This document shows, one piece after another, positions 47,058-59,013 of a DNA stretch of 64,000 nt. The DNA lies in contig NW_024466512.1 of NCBI RefSeq assembly GCF_017591425.1, positions 18,169,001 through 18,233,000 on the forward strand, written 5' to 3'. Both the position numbers and the translations under genes were made by a program. The notes below the pieces were generated by a model. The model searched no databases, was not told where the DNA came from, and saw only the letters and a program-made list of their open reading frames with translations. The first letter of the stretch is position 1, and every line of letters starts with the position of its first letter. The DNA is from Ochotona curzoniae. Its lineage: Eukaryota > Chordata > Mammalia > Lagomorpha > Ochotonidae.

Positions 47058-47390
47058 TAAAAAAAAAAAGATTGATTTGCTTTTACTAGAAAGTCAGATG
47101 CACAGACAGGAGAGAGAGAGAGGAAGATCTTCCATTTGATGATTCACTCCCCAAGTGCCCACAATGGCTTGAGCTGAGCCAATTTAAACCCACAGGAGCC
47201 AGGAACTTCTCCCAGGTCTCCCAGGCAGGTGCAGGGTCCCAAGACTTTGGGCCATCCTCAACTGCTTTCCCAGGCCACAAGCAGGGAGCTGGATGGGAAG
47301 TGGAGCTGCTGGGATTTGACTGGTGCCAATATTGGATCCTGGTGCATGCAAGGTGAGCATTTAGCCACTAGAGTATGACACCAGGCCTGG
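47058..47390 (-). mobile_element. CSINE, full length
   Basis: A-run then 'GATTGATTTGCTTTTACTAGAAAGTCAGATGCACAG', '(GA)n GGAAGATCTTCC', 'CTCAACTGCTTTCCCAGGCCACAAGCAGGGAGCTGG', and head complement 'TTAGCCACTAGAGTATGACACCAGGCC'. Confidence 0.9.
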
Positions 47391-48140
47391 AATAGGCAGT
47401 TTCAAATCAAACTGTCCTATAGATAAAAGTCCAAAGACCCCTCATTCATTTTCTGCTTCAATAGCTCCTAAATATCTTTAAGGTGCTTCAGCAACACATG
47501 ATTTTGATTAAATCTATATTTTTTCTTTTTCTTCAACATGTACAACTCAGTTGCAAATCACTTGCCATTCTGTCTGCAGGCTAGCTAATACAGCACAGAA
47601 AGGGTATGCTTCTGCCCTCTTTGCATCAATGCATGTGCCCAGTGTTTACAAATCTTACAAGATATGGGCAGCAGCACTGGCTCCTGGGTAAAGCACGCAT
47701 GACCTCTGATCATAGAGGAGGGTTATTTATGAGGCACATTTTATTTAAGACTACCGAGTTGAAAAAAAATTCCAGAGATAGATTTTAAGTATATGTTTCC
47801 TTGAAATAAAATGTCATATCATTACAAACATATTCACAAATCAAATTTATAGGCAGATATATGGTCACAAAGGAAATGTACAGGCAAATCAAGAAACAAA
47901 TATTGCCAATACCCAAGAATTCTTCCCTTCAGTTCTCACCTTCTAATGCCATGGATTAGTTTCCTGTATTTTATGACTTTTCTATAAACAAGATGGCACA
48001 GAATGTCTTCTTTTGTGCTTGACTTATTCTGGGTAACAATGTAGCATTCATTTGGGAATAGGTTTGCCTGACATTAGTTTGTTTGCTCTTAGTTCAGTAT
48101 AGTTTTTATTACATGAATCTACCACAAATTTCCTGGCCTG
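47391..48140. other. Unassigned DNA
   Basis: Nothing identifiable. Confidence 0.45.
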
Positions 48141-48560
48141 TTTTTTTTTTATTGCATTTCATGTTATATCAACGTTTCATAGGCTCTGATGTTCCCCCTT
48201 CCCATATAATTGTCCTCCCCCCATGGTGGATTGCTCCACCTTATTGCAGTATTACAGTTCAAATCTAGTCTTGTTTCTTTCAATGCAAGCATGTGCCTTG
48301 CATAGTGTCCAGTGTCTTAGAGCTGTTGAGCATCGATCTAAACAGTCTTGTATTTGGGGGGAGGGGAGTGGATATAAGCATGTACTCCAGTTTGTTGTAT
48401 AGAGCTCTAGAAATTAATGAGAAGAATTTCTGGCTGAAAGATTACACAATGATCAACTCTAGTGCGTTTTGCTAAGTAGCTTTAGGCATGGTGGTATAGC
48501 ATGGCAAATGTATGCAATATCTGTTAGTTAAGAATAATTTTAAAGGTGATTGTCGATGAT
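48141..48560 (-). mobile_element. L1 3'-UTR insertion, 5'-truncated
   Basis: T-run 48,141-48,150 (complement of the A-tail), then 'ATTGCATTTCATGTTATATC', 'TTTCATAGGCTCTGATG', C-rich block and 'CCCCCCATGGTGGATTGCTCCACC'. It matches the antisense of 19.25-19.75 kb and of 60,320-60,420. The 5' limit (about 48,560) is not certain. Confidence 0.75.
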
Positions 48561-48654
48561 AATGATGAGTTAAGCTACTGCCTGTGGCAATGTAAACTGA
48601 TAGATCCATCGTTGGATCACGGGTCGTTTTGAATATCCCATGCATTTATGTTTT

Positions 48655-48975
48655 TAAGTATTTATTTTGCTTTTAACTTGAAAGGCAAAGATAGAAAAAT
48701 ACAGAGGGGAATCTTTCATCTGCTATCTGCTGGTTCACTCCTTATAGCTGAGCTAATGCCTGAAGCTGAGCTGATCTGAAGCCAGGAGCTTCTTTCAGGT
48801 CTCCCAATCGGATGCAGGAACCCAAGGACTTAAACTATATTCCTCTGCTTTCCCAGGCAACAAGCAGGGAGCAGGATCAAAAATAGAGCAGCCAGGACTA
48901 GAACTGTTATCCATATGGAATGCCTGTGCCACAGGTGAAAGCTTAGCCTACCGTGCAATGATACCAGCAGCCCCA
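48655..48975 (-). mobile_element. CSINE, diverged
   Basis: 'TTTAAGTATTTATTTTGCTTTTAACTTGAAAGGCAAAG', 'ATCTGCTGGTTCACTCC', 'GATCTGAAGCCAGGAGCTTCTTTCAGGTCTCCC', and head complement 'CCTACCGTGCAATGATACCAGCAGCCCC'. Confidence 0.85.
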
Positions 48976-51900
48976 ATATGAAATTTTGTGTGGGGAAGTA
49001 GAATTGGGCGTCTCAAATGAGATTGACAGAGTTGCACTCTTAGTTCCCTCATTAATATATTTGAAATGCATTATTATCACATTATAATGAACAGGTTCTT
49101 TAAACAGAGTATTTTATGAAAGGCTGACCTATCCAGTATTGTTTTCAAATATCACATGCCATAATTTAACAGGATAGATATAACCATATTTAGTTGTGGT
49201 GATTTATTCCTTTTAGAGAAGGCTTCTCCTTTATTACACATTCAAATCTCATAGAAAGCTGGACTGTATTGAAGTGATGTTGAAATAACTTGATAAAGTA
49301 GGTTCTCCTGCTTTGCTTTCATTTCCCTTTTTGGAGTTTTTTTATGTTTGTACAAAATAATTTTGCTCTACAATAGTACCTTGTGAATTGTAAAGTTAGA
49401 GTGAAAAAGTAGTTTGACAGAATTTAAAAGTTAATCTCTGCCTTCATTCCTGAATATTCCCTAAGGGTTTCTTCTGCTATAGCCAAGTGTTCATGTGCAG
49501 TACAATTCATGCATGATGAAGCAGAAATCTTTACACATTGGTGTTTTGGCTACTAATTTCCCCTCCTCCAATGTGAATGGCCCCATTCTTAAATACTCCA
49601 CTTGGCAAATAGCTACATGTTATTAAAAAAAAAAAAGCCTTCCTAAACCATGCATTTCCTATCCCAAATCTCTATAATCTGTGATTATGCAGCAATAAAC
49701 ATAGCAAAATAATCTCTGAATTGTCAAAATACAGTTCTGTCTGCCTTCTACTGCCATGAACTCTATTCATTACCATCACTATGTTTATCTTTTTGGTGAC
49801 TATAATATTGTAAGATAAATATCTTTTTAGGTGATCAGACTGACCTATGCTCTCCTAATTCCTTTCCAACGACTTCTTTTCTCTGTTTACACGCTACAGG
49901 GTCGAGGTCCTGGCCATTTATTAATGGATTGGGAAAAATCACAAAACTCAATATGAGTTGATAATATTTGCCCTGAGAATTTGCAGCTGAATCCAGAGAC
50001 ACTAGTCAGTTTGGGCAGGTACTAAAATTGAGAATTATAGTGAAATCAGAATCAGAGTAGACACACTGAACATTTGCATGACAAAGGTAAAATACCACAC
50101 CCGTCTAGAGATAGGTGACATGAAGCTGTCACACTGAAACTGTCAGAGGTGAGATGCGAGATGTTCATGCAGCAAGTGACCTGGTAACACCTGATCTTGA
50201 CTTCTACTTGTCCGTTAAGTTCCTCATGACTTAGTTACTCCTGGGTTCTCTGCCTCTCTCATACATTCACCAAATCCTTCTAGTACATTCCCACATTAGT
50301 ATTTGTTCATTTATAATTTTCTTCTACTTGCAGCCACAAATATTCAATGAGATGATCTCTGGAGGATCAGGCAAGCCTTTTCTTGCTTCCATGACTATCC
50401 TTACAATTCTTAGAAAAGGCATGAAGGCAAGGCCTTGGGCTACCACCTGTAACACTAGGATCTCAGCTTTTCTCCTTTCTCAATTTATTTCACTCTCAGT
50501 CTATTTCATCCCAGTGTACTCAATATGCTCAAGCTTCAGGTCTAAATTTTAATAGTATTGAGAAATGTGCGTTTAAGTACATGATTCTACAGAAAAAAAT
50601 GAATGTCAACATAATTCATATAGTATTTTTCTCATAGTTATGTAAGATAAAAATATGCATGCATCTTCTCATGGAATTCTTACAGAAATCACAGCAAGGA
50701 TTTTTGTTCAGTCTTGTTTTTGGTGTGTTTGTAGTGTTGGGTTGATGTTGTTCAGTATACTTAGATCAGAGAATGGACAATGCAGCTGTTTTTGAAACCC
50801 CAGCTATTGTTTTCATTTAATGTGAATAAGTCAACACACAAAGAGATGAAGTTAACTACCCCCAGGCATATCACTGAAAACTACCATGGAATCTCTAACT
50901 CAAAGGCAGGTACCAGATTGTTTCTCCTCTGCTATTAGCCATTCTGGAGCCATGTCTCATAGTAAATGATCTAGGTAGGATGAATACTGCACCCACAAGT
51001 GGCCATGCTACCTTTAACAGATTCTGGGTAAATATGCTTGGTGAGCATGCAGTGCAATGCAAGGGGAGCCAGATTATCTGCTGTCTTCTGGCTCTCTTTA
51101 TCACCATTGGGCTTTGGGATTAACCACATCATGAAGTTGCTTCTTTTATTGTAGTTATTTTGTACTTACAGGACACAGGATGATAGAAATTAGTACAAAA
51201 ATTACTGGTCATGAATTGTGTGGCTTCATTCCCATGCGTACAGTTTTCTACCTTTGAAGTTTGGGACGCATTGTTCTTTAGAAGTTTCAAGCCTTATCAC
51301 TTACTGTAGTGGTCCTAGTGGAGTGCTATGGTTGGTGCAAGGACCCAAAGTTAACTGAGTGGAAAAGTAACAGGTGGGCTGTGTGCTGCTCAGATCCATG
51401 ATTCTCAGATCAGCTGCTTCTACAGAGAGCGTCAGGAAGAGAAGTTGGAGTAATCTCAAGTTCAGGGAGGTAAGGAAAGAGTAGCAACGGCATTTCTCAA
51501 TGAAAAAACAAAGACAGGCTCAAAAAGCATACAGTTTAGAGGCCTTCCGGCAAGGCTCTCCATGGCACTGCTATTTTTCCAAATGTTGCAGTAGTCTCAG
51601 CTCTACATTCTTGAACTTTAGATAACTTTTTCCATTTAATTGTGCAGGATTCAGTTCCAGACCAGCTTCCTTCAAACTGGTTGGTTTCTAGACTGTTAAT
51701 GGTGCTGAAAAAAAAAAAAAAACACATGCATGTGGGTATATTGTAAATTGGTGTACAAATTGCATATAGAAGTCCATATAAAATAAAGCTGAATAAATTA
51801 CAGGATTTTCTGGAGGCTATATTGTGTTATTATGTTCTATGGAATTCCAATAAAGGCTATTGTTTCAAGTGCTCCACTGAACATTAGAATCCAGATAGGG

Positions 51901-52747
51901 TCACAGCCTACCTATTAAGTTTTATTAGGACATAATTTGTTAAAAACCTAGTTTAGAAAATTTTAATTAAGCTCCTTCCCCTTTTATCTACTATTGAATA
52001 TTCTGTCACATCTTCTGAAATGTTGAAGGAAATAACCAACTACCAAAGCCCTTAATAATCTCTATGTGTGAACTTTCTAAAAAAGAAGCTTTTAGAAATG
52101 GTTTCCAAGAATCACAGAATTGAAAATCATACAGGGATCTGGGAGATTTATTGCCAAAAAGTTTTACACAAGATGGATTGTCAAGTGACACATGCAACTT
52201 GATCAAAATTATTCAAGATGCTTGCGATTGAACCCGGGTAACACGCCAGCACTCCACACTGGTATATCATCCATCTTCCTGTCACTTAGAAGGCAACTCT
52301 CACAGTTCTGAAAGGCAAGTCCTTGTCTTTCTAAGGTCCTTTAGAAACCTCCAGAAAGAAGAACCATTCCACATAGGAGTTGTCTTCTCCTTGCCCCTGC
52401 CCATTATAGGAATAAAAGAAAAGCATATGGATGTCACCAAATTAAAATTATAATTGACCAATGAAAACATTGGATTTGTATTTGAGGTCTGTGTTCACAG
52501 GCTATAGAACAGAAATAGGGAATGGTAAAATTCCAAACTGACAAATATATTTTAAGTAAACAGCATGGCCCAATGTAAATAATCAGGTGATAAAATTAGG
52601 AAAAGGGGGCCAGGGTTACACTCAAGTTTGTGATTCTCTGAACAAACCAAAACATTAGAAGACCAGCATTCACAAAGCATCCCAGAAGCTGAAATTTAAA
52701 TAAATAAGAGTTTGGGAAAGTAAGAAGTGAGTCGCAATAACATTTTT
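48976..52747. other. Unassigned, repeat-poor DNA (3.8 kb)
   Basis: The longest stretch without a named repeat. It has A-runs at 49,624-49,636 and 51,708-51,722. A tRNA-like scrap at about 52,213-52,260 contains 'GCGATTGAACCCGGGTAAC', the antisense of a T-arm/B box. No coding potential; frames are at most 74 residues. Confidence 0.45.
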
Positions 52748-52766
52748 CATAAAATATTTTTTTAAA

Positions 52767-53086
52767 GATTTATTTTTATTATTTTTTTATTGGAAAGGCG
52801 GATATACAGAGAGGAGAGACAGAGAGGAAGATCTTCCGTCTGATGATTCACTCCCCAAGTGAGCGCAACGGGCCGATACTATGCCGATCCAAAGCCAGGA
52901 GCCTCTTCCGGGTCTCCCATGCAGGTGCAGGGTCCCAAAGCTTTGGGCCGTCCTCTGCTGCTTTCCCAGGCCACAGGCAGGGAGCTGGAAGGGAAGCGGG
53001 GCTGCCGGGATTAGAACCGGCGCCCATATGGGATCGCGGGTGTGCAAGGCGAGGACCTTTAACCACTTGCGCCACCGCGCCGGGCC
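52767..53086 (-). mobile_element. Young CSINE with perfect TSD
   Basis: Near-consensus full-length copy: tail complement 'GATTTATTTTTATTATTTTTTTATTGG', polypurine, B box complement GGGATTAGAACC at 53,007-53,018, and head complement ending 'GCCACCGCGCCGGGCCC'. CpGs are still present. Direct repeats CATAAAATATTTTTTTAAA (52,748-52,766 and 53,087-53,105) are identical over 19 bases. Confidence 0.98.
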
Positions 53087-53105
53087 CATAAAATATTTTT
53101 TTAAA

Positions 53106-53344
53106 AATTGAGTTTGCACAGACATTTTACCTTATTTAATGTGACCCAACATTGCTGTTTTGTAGATGCAGTGACACAACACACATCATAACAGAATCAG
53201 ATGCTGATGTGTTAAAATGCAAATCCTCCATCCCTACTCTGGAATTCTTGAATTAGAGGCTGAAGGTTCTGGAGTCATCCATTCCCTGGTGACCCTCAGC
53301 TCCTCAGCTGACTCTGATAAATTCCAAAGTTTGAGTGTCCCTGT
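53106..53344. other. Unassigned DNA
   Basis: Short unique stretch with nothing identified. Confidence 0.4.
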
Positions 53345-53475
53345 GTTATATCCATCTCAAAGATGTGAAAGTTCAGAATAAAAGAATTTGTTAAATAGCA
53401 CGCTTCCAAGTCACCCAGCTCAAACATGGTAGCTAGAGCATTCAGACTAATTCCCATGCTCTGAACAAATAGAAT
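53345..53475 (-). mobile_element. MIR-like fragment
   Basis: 'CATCTCAAAGATGTGAAAGTTCAGAATAAAAGAATTTGTTAAATAGCACGCTTCCAAGTCACCCAGCTCAAACATGG' has the antisense MIR core order (cagatgaggaaactgaggca; taagtaacttgcccaaggtcac). Confidence 0.55.
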
Positions 53476-54299
53476 GAATTACTCTCTGACACATTATTCT
53501 TTCATATTTCTGGCTTTCTCAGTACTCATAAGCAAATAAGGAATCAGGGTAGAAATTGAATTCTCTCTGTAGAGGGAAGCAGAGGAAAGTAAGAAAGCCA
53601 TCCTACCAGGCCCCAAGGAGAGGAAGTTTCAGAATTTATCCACCTCCATATAAACAGCTAATCAAGAGGGAGGTGTTCAGCAAGACCACTGGGATGAAAA
53701 CTTAAAAATACCCCAGGCTTTCCCTGCCAGCTTTAAGAACTGCTTTGGCAGGCTAACAGCAGCACATTATATATAATTGCCAGTTTACTCCACCATGTCT
53801 CTCTTTTATTTTTCAGAAGGAATCCTTGTTATTCAGTGGAATTAGCAAAGGAATCCATTAAGTGCTGGTTACAAAGGCTGCACAGTATTTATTTCAGTGG
53901 TAAAAAGTCTAATTTCACAATAACATGGCAATCTTGGTGTGGTGCTAGCTGATAGAATTTGAGTCTGGGTAAAATAGCTTCTTTAGGTTCTTATTACTGT
54001 GGTGTTTGATATTGGCAAGTAAAAAAAGTAAAACTTTAAAACAATAAGTTTTCTTTCACAGACTCGTAAAATGAGAAATAAAGGGGGACCCTAGTCTTGG
54101 GCTACCAGAGCAGAAACAGCAAGAGGGTAGGCTAAGTGTGTTTAGAGATCAGGATGTGTCCTTGGCAAATGAATGAAGATGTTTACTACCTGGCCTTATT
54201 TCTCCCAGCATGAGCCACTGGCAGGTGCCATTAACACACCTGTGGTTTTCCGCCTCCTTAAAGACTCAGAGAAGACCAGCCTGCACTTGGCAATTCATA
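53476..54299. other. Unassigned DNA, possible conserved element
   Basis: Unique-looking sequence around 53,640-53,900 ('CCACCTCCATATAAACAGCTAATC' and onward) is free of named repeats. I cannot test conservation here. Confidence 0.35.
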
Positions 54300-54310
54300 C
54301 ACAGTCAACG

Positions 54311-54338
54311 CTTAAAGGGACCTTAAAGTCCCTTTAAG
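54311..54338 (+). other. Perfect 11-bp inverted repeat (hairpin)
   Basis: CTTAAAGGGAC (54,311-54,321), loop CTTAAA, then GTCCCTTTAAG (54,328-54,338), an exact reverse complement. The loop begins with the same CTTAAA that starts the stem. I see no T-run consistent with a pol III terminator, and the role is unknown. Confidence 0.9.
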
Positions 54339-54339
54339 A

Positions 54340-54425
54340 TTTGATTGCTATAAATGCCAATTTTACAAATAACCAAGAAGTTATGTAACTCACTAAGGAC
54401 ACAGCACCAGGGCTGTGTCTCGTAA
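54340..54425 (-). mobile_element. MIR-like fragment
   Basis: 'GCCAATTTTACAAATAACCAAGAAGTTATGTAACTCACTAAGGACACAGCACCAGGGCTGTG' follows the antisense MIR core (cccattttacagatgagg...taacttgcccaaggtcacacagc). Confidence 0.55.
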
Positions 54426-57400
54426 TACCTCTTTCCTCTTTAACTTCCATCACCTTCATCAATTAATATTGTTCTTTACATCACTGTTGCTTCATAGCAC
54501 AGGGTTAATAGGGGAGCCTTAGATCACACTGAAGTGGAACCACAAACTCAGATTTCCTTCTTTCAGAAGTAAATCCCATATTTATTGATTGGGAAAACAG
54601 TTGCTTCTCTCTTGATCTGCGTGATGTTTTAAAATTCAAATTTCCACTCAGGAAGATGAACTGTGTCCCTCCTAAGTCTGTCAGCTCTGGATGGAAGACA
54701 TCTTATTTTTCTCATCCTTCATGCCTCAAGAAGTATTAACTACAAATGAGCTCGCCTTTGGTTCTTAAACAATGGCTGTGCCTGCTGGAAGAATTTAATA
54801 AATTTGCCACAAAGCCTAGTTCTGATTGTCAGAACATGAGACTGATATGACATGACTGCGTGTGTAAGAATACTCCAATTAACTCTGTGCCTGGCAGAGT
54901 CGTGAGAGGAACTGCATTTCAGATATATGTGAAAAATTTAGAGACGAATTCGAGCAGCCAGCAGTGGGAGTGGGCATTGGGAAAATTAGCCAGAAATTGC
55001 TGGCTGCTGCCTTGAAACTTAAAAAAAAAAACACAAATATTGGGAAGCACATAGTGTGGTAATGGAAATAAAATAGGAATGAAAACTATTTCTATTTAGG
55101 TTTATATCTTCATGCATACCCTAATTTAGAGCCCATACTTTAAATGTAACAGTGACTAACATATCAAATAAACTGATATAAGCAAACAAAAGAACAGATT
55201 TCTGTGACTTTAGTGTGATTGCATTTTACTCTTTTTATACAAATGATATTGAAATTAGTAAGCCAGAATTCAGTCAGATTTTAGCCAGTAACTGTCATGG
55301 TTAAATATTTGACTTCTAGATTATGTATGAAGGTACTTCCTGAAGTTCACAGAATCATGCAATTAAAAGATAATATTAATTGGTGTAGTGATTTTAAATC
55401 ATGCACAACACAATGCTTCTGATACACATTTCCATGAACTTTTAAAAATAATTGGTGCTTCTGTTTCCATTCTAAGTAGAAGTCATGTAGGAGTTTCCTT
55501 GGGAAGTTCTGTTAGGATTATGGCCACGAGTGGTCATTAGTAATCATTAGTAAATTAACAGTGTTTGGAATCCATGGGTGTATTTATAATAATCTAGTTC
55601 ACTCAGCAGTTCCATCCATTAATGCCGCTGATAGAGCACATCTAAGTTGAAGAGCACTTTAGTCAACTGTTCTTATTCTTACACTGCTGCCAGAATCTCC
55701 CACAGTTTATGCCTTTAATTCTTTGCCTCCCTTTTGACCTTCCTCGATGCCTTCAGAGGAACATCATGGTCTTGAATAAAAGTTCTGAAATAAAAGGGAT
55801 TCATTGGTTCTGTAAATTACATGCATATCTTTGTCATGCAGTCCAGGCGCTGGGCTCTGTGTAAGTATTTGCAATAGCGTGCTGGCTTGAAGATGTGAGC
55901 CCAAATGTTGTATTTTCAGGATGTGCATTCAGTGATCTTCAGGATTTGACATTTAATGAAAAACACATACAAAGAAACATAATATATTCATTTCTTGGTA
56001 ACCAGTCCTGTTCTAGCACATGTAATTCTGCCCAACTCTGCCCATACATACTGATAAGCCTAACAGACACCACAATACCTTAGCACTATAGGGAATAGGG
56101 ACAACTGGTTGCTATAATTAATACAACATCGTAATATAGTGTTATTATTTTATAAAATATTGCAAAGGAATCCTAAGGATTCTGTGACCCAAAAATATTT
56201 TAGCGATTCTATTAAATGAGCACTAATTGACAGCTTCTCTACTTCTCTTAAATGAATAGAAAAATATGCATTGTTCACACAGGGGAATGTAAGCTTTGCT
56301 TGGATATTGTACAAATAAGTGATCCTGCAAGGAAGAGATCCACCCACTGTGTGAAAGTTCTCAGACAAGGTTAAGGTATCTGTGATTTCCTTAAGGATGG
56401 AAGGAATACAATTGTGGATTAACAAACGTGTCAGTAATCCTTCTTGAGACCTTGCTGTAACATAAGCACAAGAAAAAGCTGTTTAAGAGAGCATGAAGTC
56501 TTCCAGTTGCTGTACTGTTTCCCACGTCCTTGTTCCACAATAGAAGTGATCTTTAGCTGTTCGTCCTGCCGCGCACATGGTGACTTACTCGTGTGTAAAG
56601 GTTAAAGCTGCATAATTCAAACACAAAAACATACACGCTACATAGTGTGATGTGTTCAGCACACAATATTGAAGAGAGTGATAGACTATATTTATACATA
56701 TATGTATGCATGTGCACAACGGATAAACACAAAGGAGAGAGACATTTTTCTCTGTATTAGAATTAGTTCTTGCCTCCCAAAAAGACAGTTTGCAGCTCTA
56801 AACTTGATGGTCATCATGTATTGCCAAGTACATTGAAAAGAACACTGACCTTTTGGACAGAAAACAAACTTTGTTCCCCAGACATACAATTACAGTTTCT
56901 TTAGAGACAATGCATGGTGGCATCTGTGATGGTTTTAACTCATCACTCTTGGTGCACTGATCCTGGGAAACAAAGATTGAGCCAAGCGATGGAGGTCAGA
57001 ATTGTGTTTTAGGAAGGATACTCATTTAGATAAATCAGTGGCACAAAATAAATGCTGATTGAAAGGAATGGATTTTAGCTGAGAAATAATTATTGTAGAT
57101 GTGTGCATTTGTTTTGGTTTGAATTAAAAATCTACTTGGGGGAAGTTCCTAGAAATGTATTAAATCTGAGAAATGAGGTAACTCCCAACGAATGTGGAAT
57201 TGGTTCTGGAAGATATAACTTGACAGGAAATAAACGTAGACTGATGATTGTGTGAAAAACCACTTGTAGAGGTAAAATGCTGTGATGGCTTTCCTTCAAC
57301 AGAAACAGGAACTCAGTGCTGGGAGTGCAACCTGTGCAAAGCAAGTTAACCATGACCTCCATAAGGAGCTCAGCACTTAGGCTGTGCATTGCTGTGGAAG

Positions 57401-57500
57401 ATTTTATTTGCTTTTTAATGTAGTGTGTTTACTAATGTCTCAGGTCATTTACTTAAGTGTGATCCAGGCAGCACCACTGTATTTCATAGGAAAGCAGCTA
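54426..57500. other. Unassigned, repeat-poor DNA
   Basis: About 3 kb with no named repeat and no coding signal. An A-run lies at 55,021-55,031. Frames of 62-91 residues are unremarkable. Confidence 0.45.
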
Positions 57501-57502
57501 TG

Positions 57503-57554
57503 TCTCTTGATAGAAACTGGATGATAATTCTCTTGATAGAAGCTGAATGATAAT
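57503..57554 (+). repeat. 26-bp tandem duplication
   Basis: Two adjacent units, TCTCTTGATAGA then A/G, ACTGG or CTGAA, ATGATAAT, at 57,503-57,528 and 57,529-57,554. They match at 24 of 26 positions. A small local duplication outside any repeat I can name. Confidence 0.92.
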
Positions 57555-57749
57555 TCCTCATACTTTGGCATGATATTTATTCATTCCTTATAGAATATCC
57601 ACATCGAGAGAGAAAGGTAAAAAAAAGTATGACTCCAAGATCTATTAATGCTAATATTACAAGACACCTTGTAAGGTGACAGCCAGCAGCACTGGAGAGG
57701 GATCCCCATGACCCCTGATGACTAGGCACCATTGCCAGCATGTCTGCTC

Positions 57750-57922
57750 ATTATTGAAAAAGTGTTCATGTTTCATTTTCATCTCAGAGAGAGAGTAATC
57801 TTCTATCTAGTGGCTCATTTCCCAAACTGTTGTAACTAAATCCTGATCTCTCCTGTATGTGACAAGGAGTCCAAGCTCGTGGCCTCCCAGGATGCATCAG
57901 CAGAAAATTAGATCAGAAGCAG
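57750..57922 (-). mobile_element. Old CSINE fragment
   Basis: 'TGTTTCATTTTCATCTCAGAGAGAGAG', 'ATCTTCTATCTAGTGGCTCATTTCCC' and 'GCATCAGCAGAAAATTAGATCAGAAGCAG' are body parts of a diverged minus-strand C repeat, into whose head end the next SINE appears to run. Confidence 0.5.
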
Positions 57923-58205
57923 ATTTATTTATTTCTCTGAAACACAGAGTTAAACGAGGAGGTGTGTAGAGTGAGAGAAAAGTCTTCTGTCTACAGGTTT
58001 AATCCCCAAATGACCATAGCAGCTCAAGCAGGACCCGGCGAAAGCTCACATCTTCCCAGTCTCCCCTGAGTGGGAGATTCCCACACACTTGGGCCAACTT
58101 CTGCTTTTGCAGGTGAATGAACAAGGCCTACAGGACACAAACTGGTGCCCACATGGAATGCCATCATCGCAAGTGGTGGCTTAACCTGATGTACCACAAT
58201 ACTCT
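57923..58205 (-). mobile_element. CSINE, diverged
   Basis: 'AGATTTATTTATTTCTCTGAAACACAGAG', 'TCTTCTGTCTACAGGTTTAATCCCC', 'CCCAGTCTCCCCTGAGTGGG', and 'CACAAACTGGTGCCCACATGGAATGCC', ending with a 'TGATGTACCACAATAC' head complement. Confidence 0.75.
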
Positions 58206-58215
58206 TTGCTTGCAG

Positions 58216-58674
58216 CTCCTGCTACTCACCTTTCTGCTTAACTTAAATTGCAGGTATTTATGTTTGTAGGATTCCATCTCCTTGTGAAAGGTTTGTGCCT
58301 CATCTAATAACTGAAAGTTTAGATTTACTTGTACACAGAGGTTGTCCTTGCAACACTTGCTCATATAAAAATCATTTACACAGATTTGCGTCTACAAGCT
58401 TTAAATAAGGAAAGAATAATATTGATGAACATAAAAGTTATAGTTGTAATAGCTCACACATATTCCAGTCATTCTACCAGGTACATGGTAACCACAACAA
58501 TTCTAATTACTCTCCATTTAAAAGGGAAGACAAGACGCTGATGGGCTGTGTAAGTGCATGCATGTCAGAATCTTGGTCTAAATCCTGTTTTGAGTAATTC
58601 AAAATGTGTAGCATTGAGTCCCATAAAATATTAATGCTGGAATCAGAGAAATAATCCCATCCCAAAAACAGCTT
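58216..58674. other. Unassigned DNA
   Basis: No gene or repeat that I can name; it leads into the AT-rich tract. Confidence 0.45.
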
Positions 58675-58675
58675 G

Positions 58676-58706
58676 AATATATATATATACATACATATAT
58701 ATATAC
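58676..58706 (+). repeat. (AT)n tract
   Basis: ATATATATATATACATACATATATATATACACAT, a short impure AT microsatellite. Confidence 0.9.
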
Positions 58707-58916
58707 ACATGCATAATATAATGTATAGAATGCTTATATGAATGAATGAAATTAATTGGCATTAGTTATGTAAAAGACAAATGTGAAACACATTATTGAT
58801 TTTATTTAGTAGATGAGAAAATACAAAGAGCATAAATGATTAAGTTTGCTAATGAGTCTATAAATGAATTACCTAAATCCCCTTTCAAATTATTACTTTA
58901 AGTATCCCATAACAAG

Positions 58917-58955
58917 GAATATTTATTTAATTCAAATGCAGAGTTACCAAGAGGG

Positions 58956-59013
<58 letters not shown>

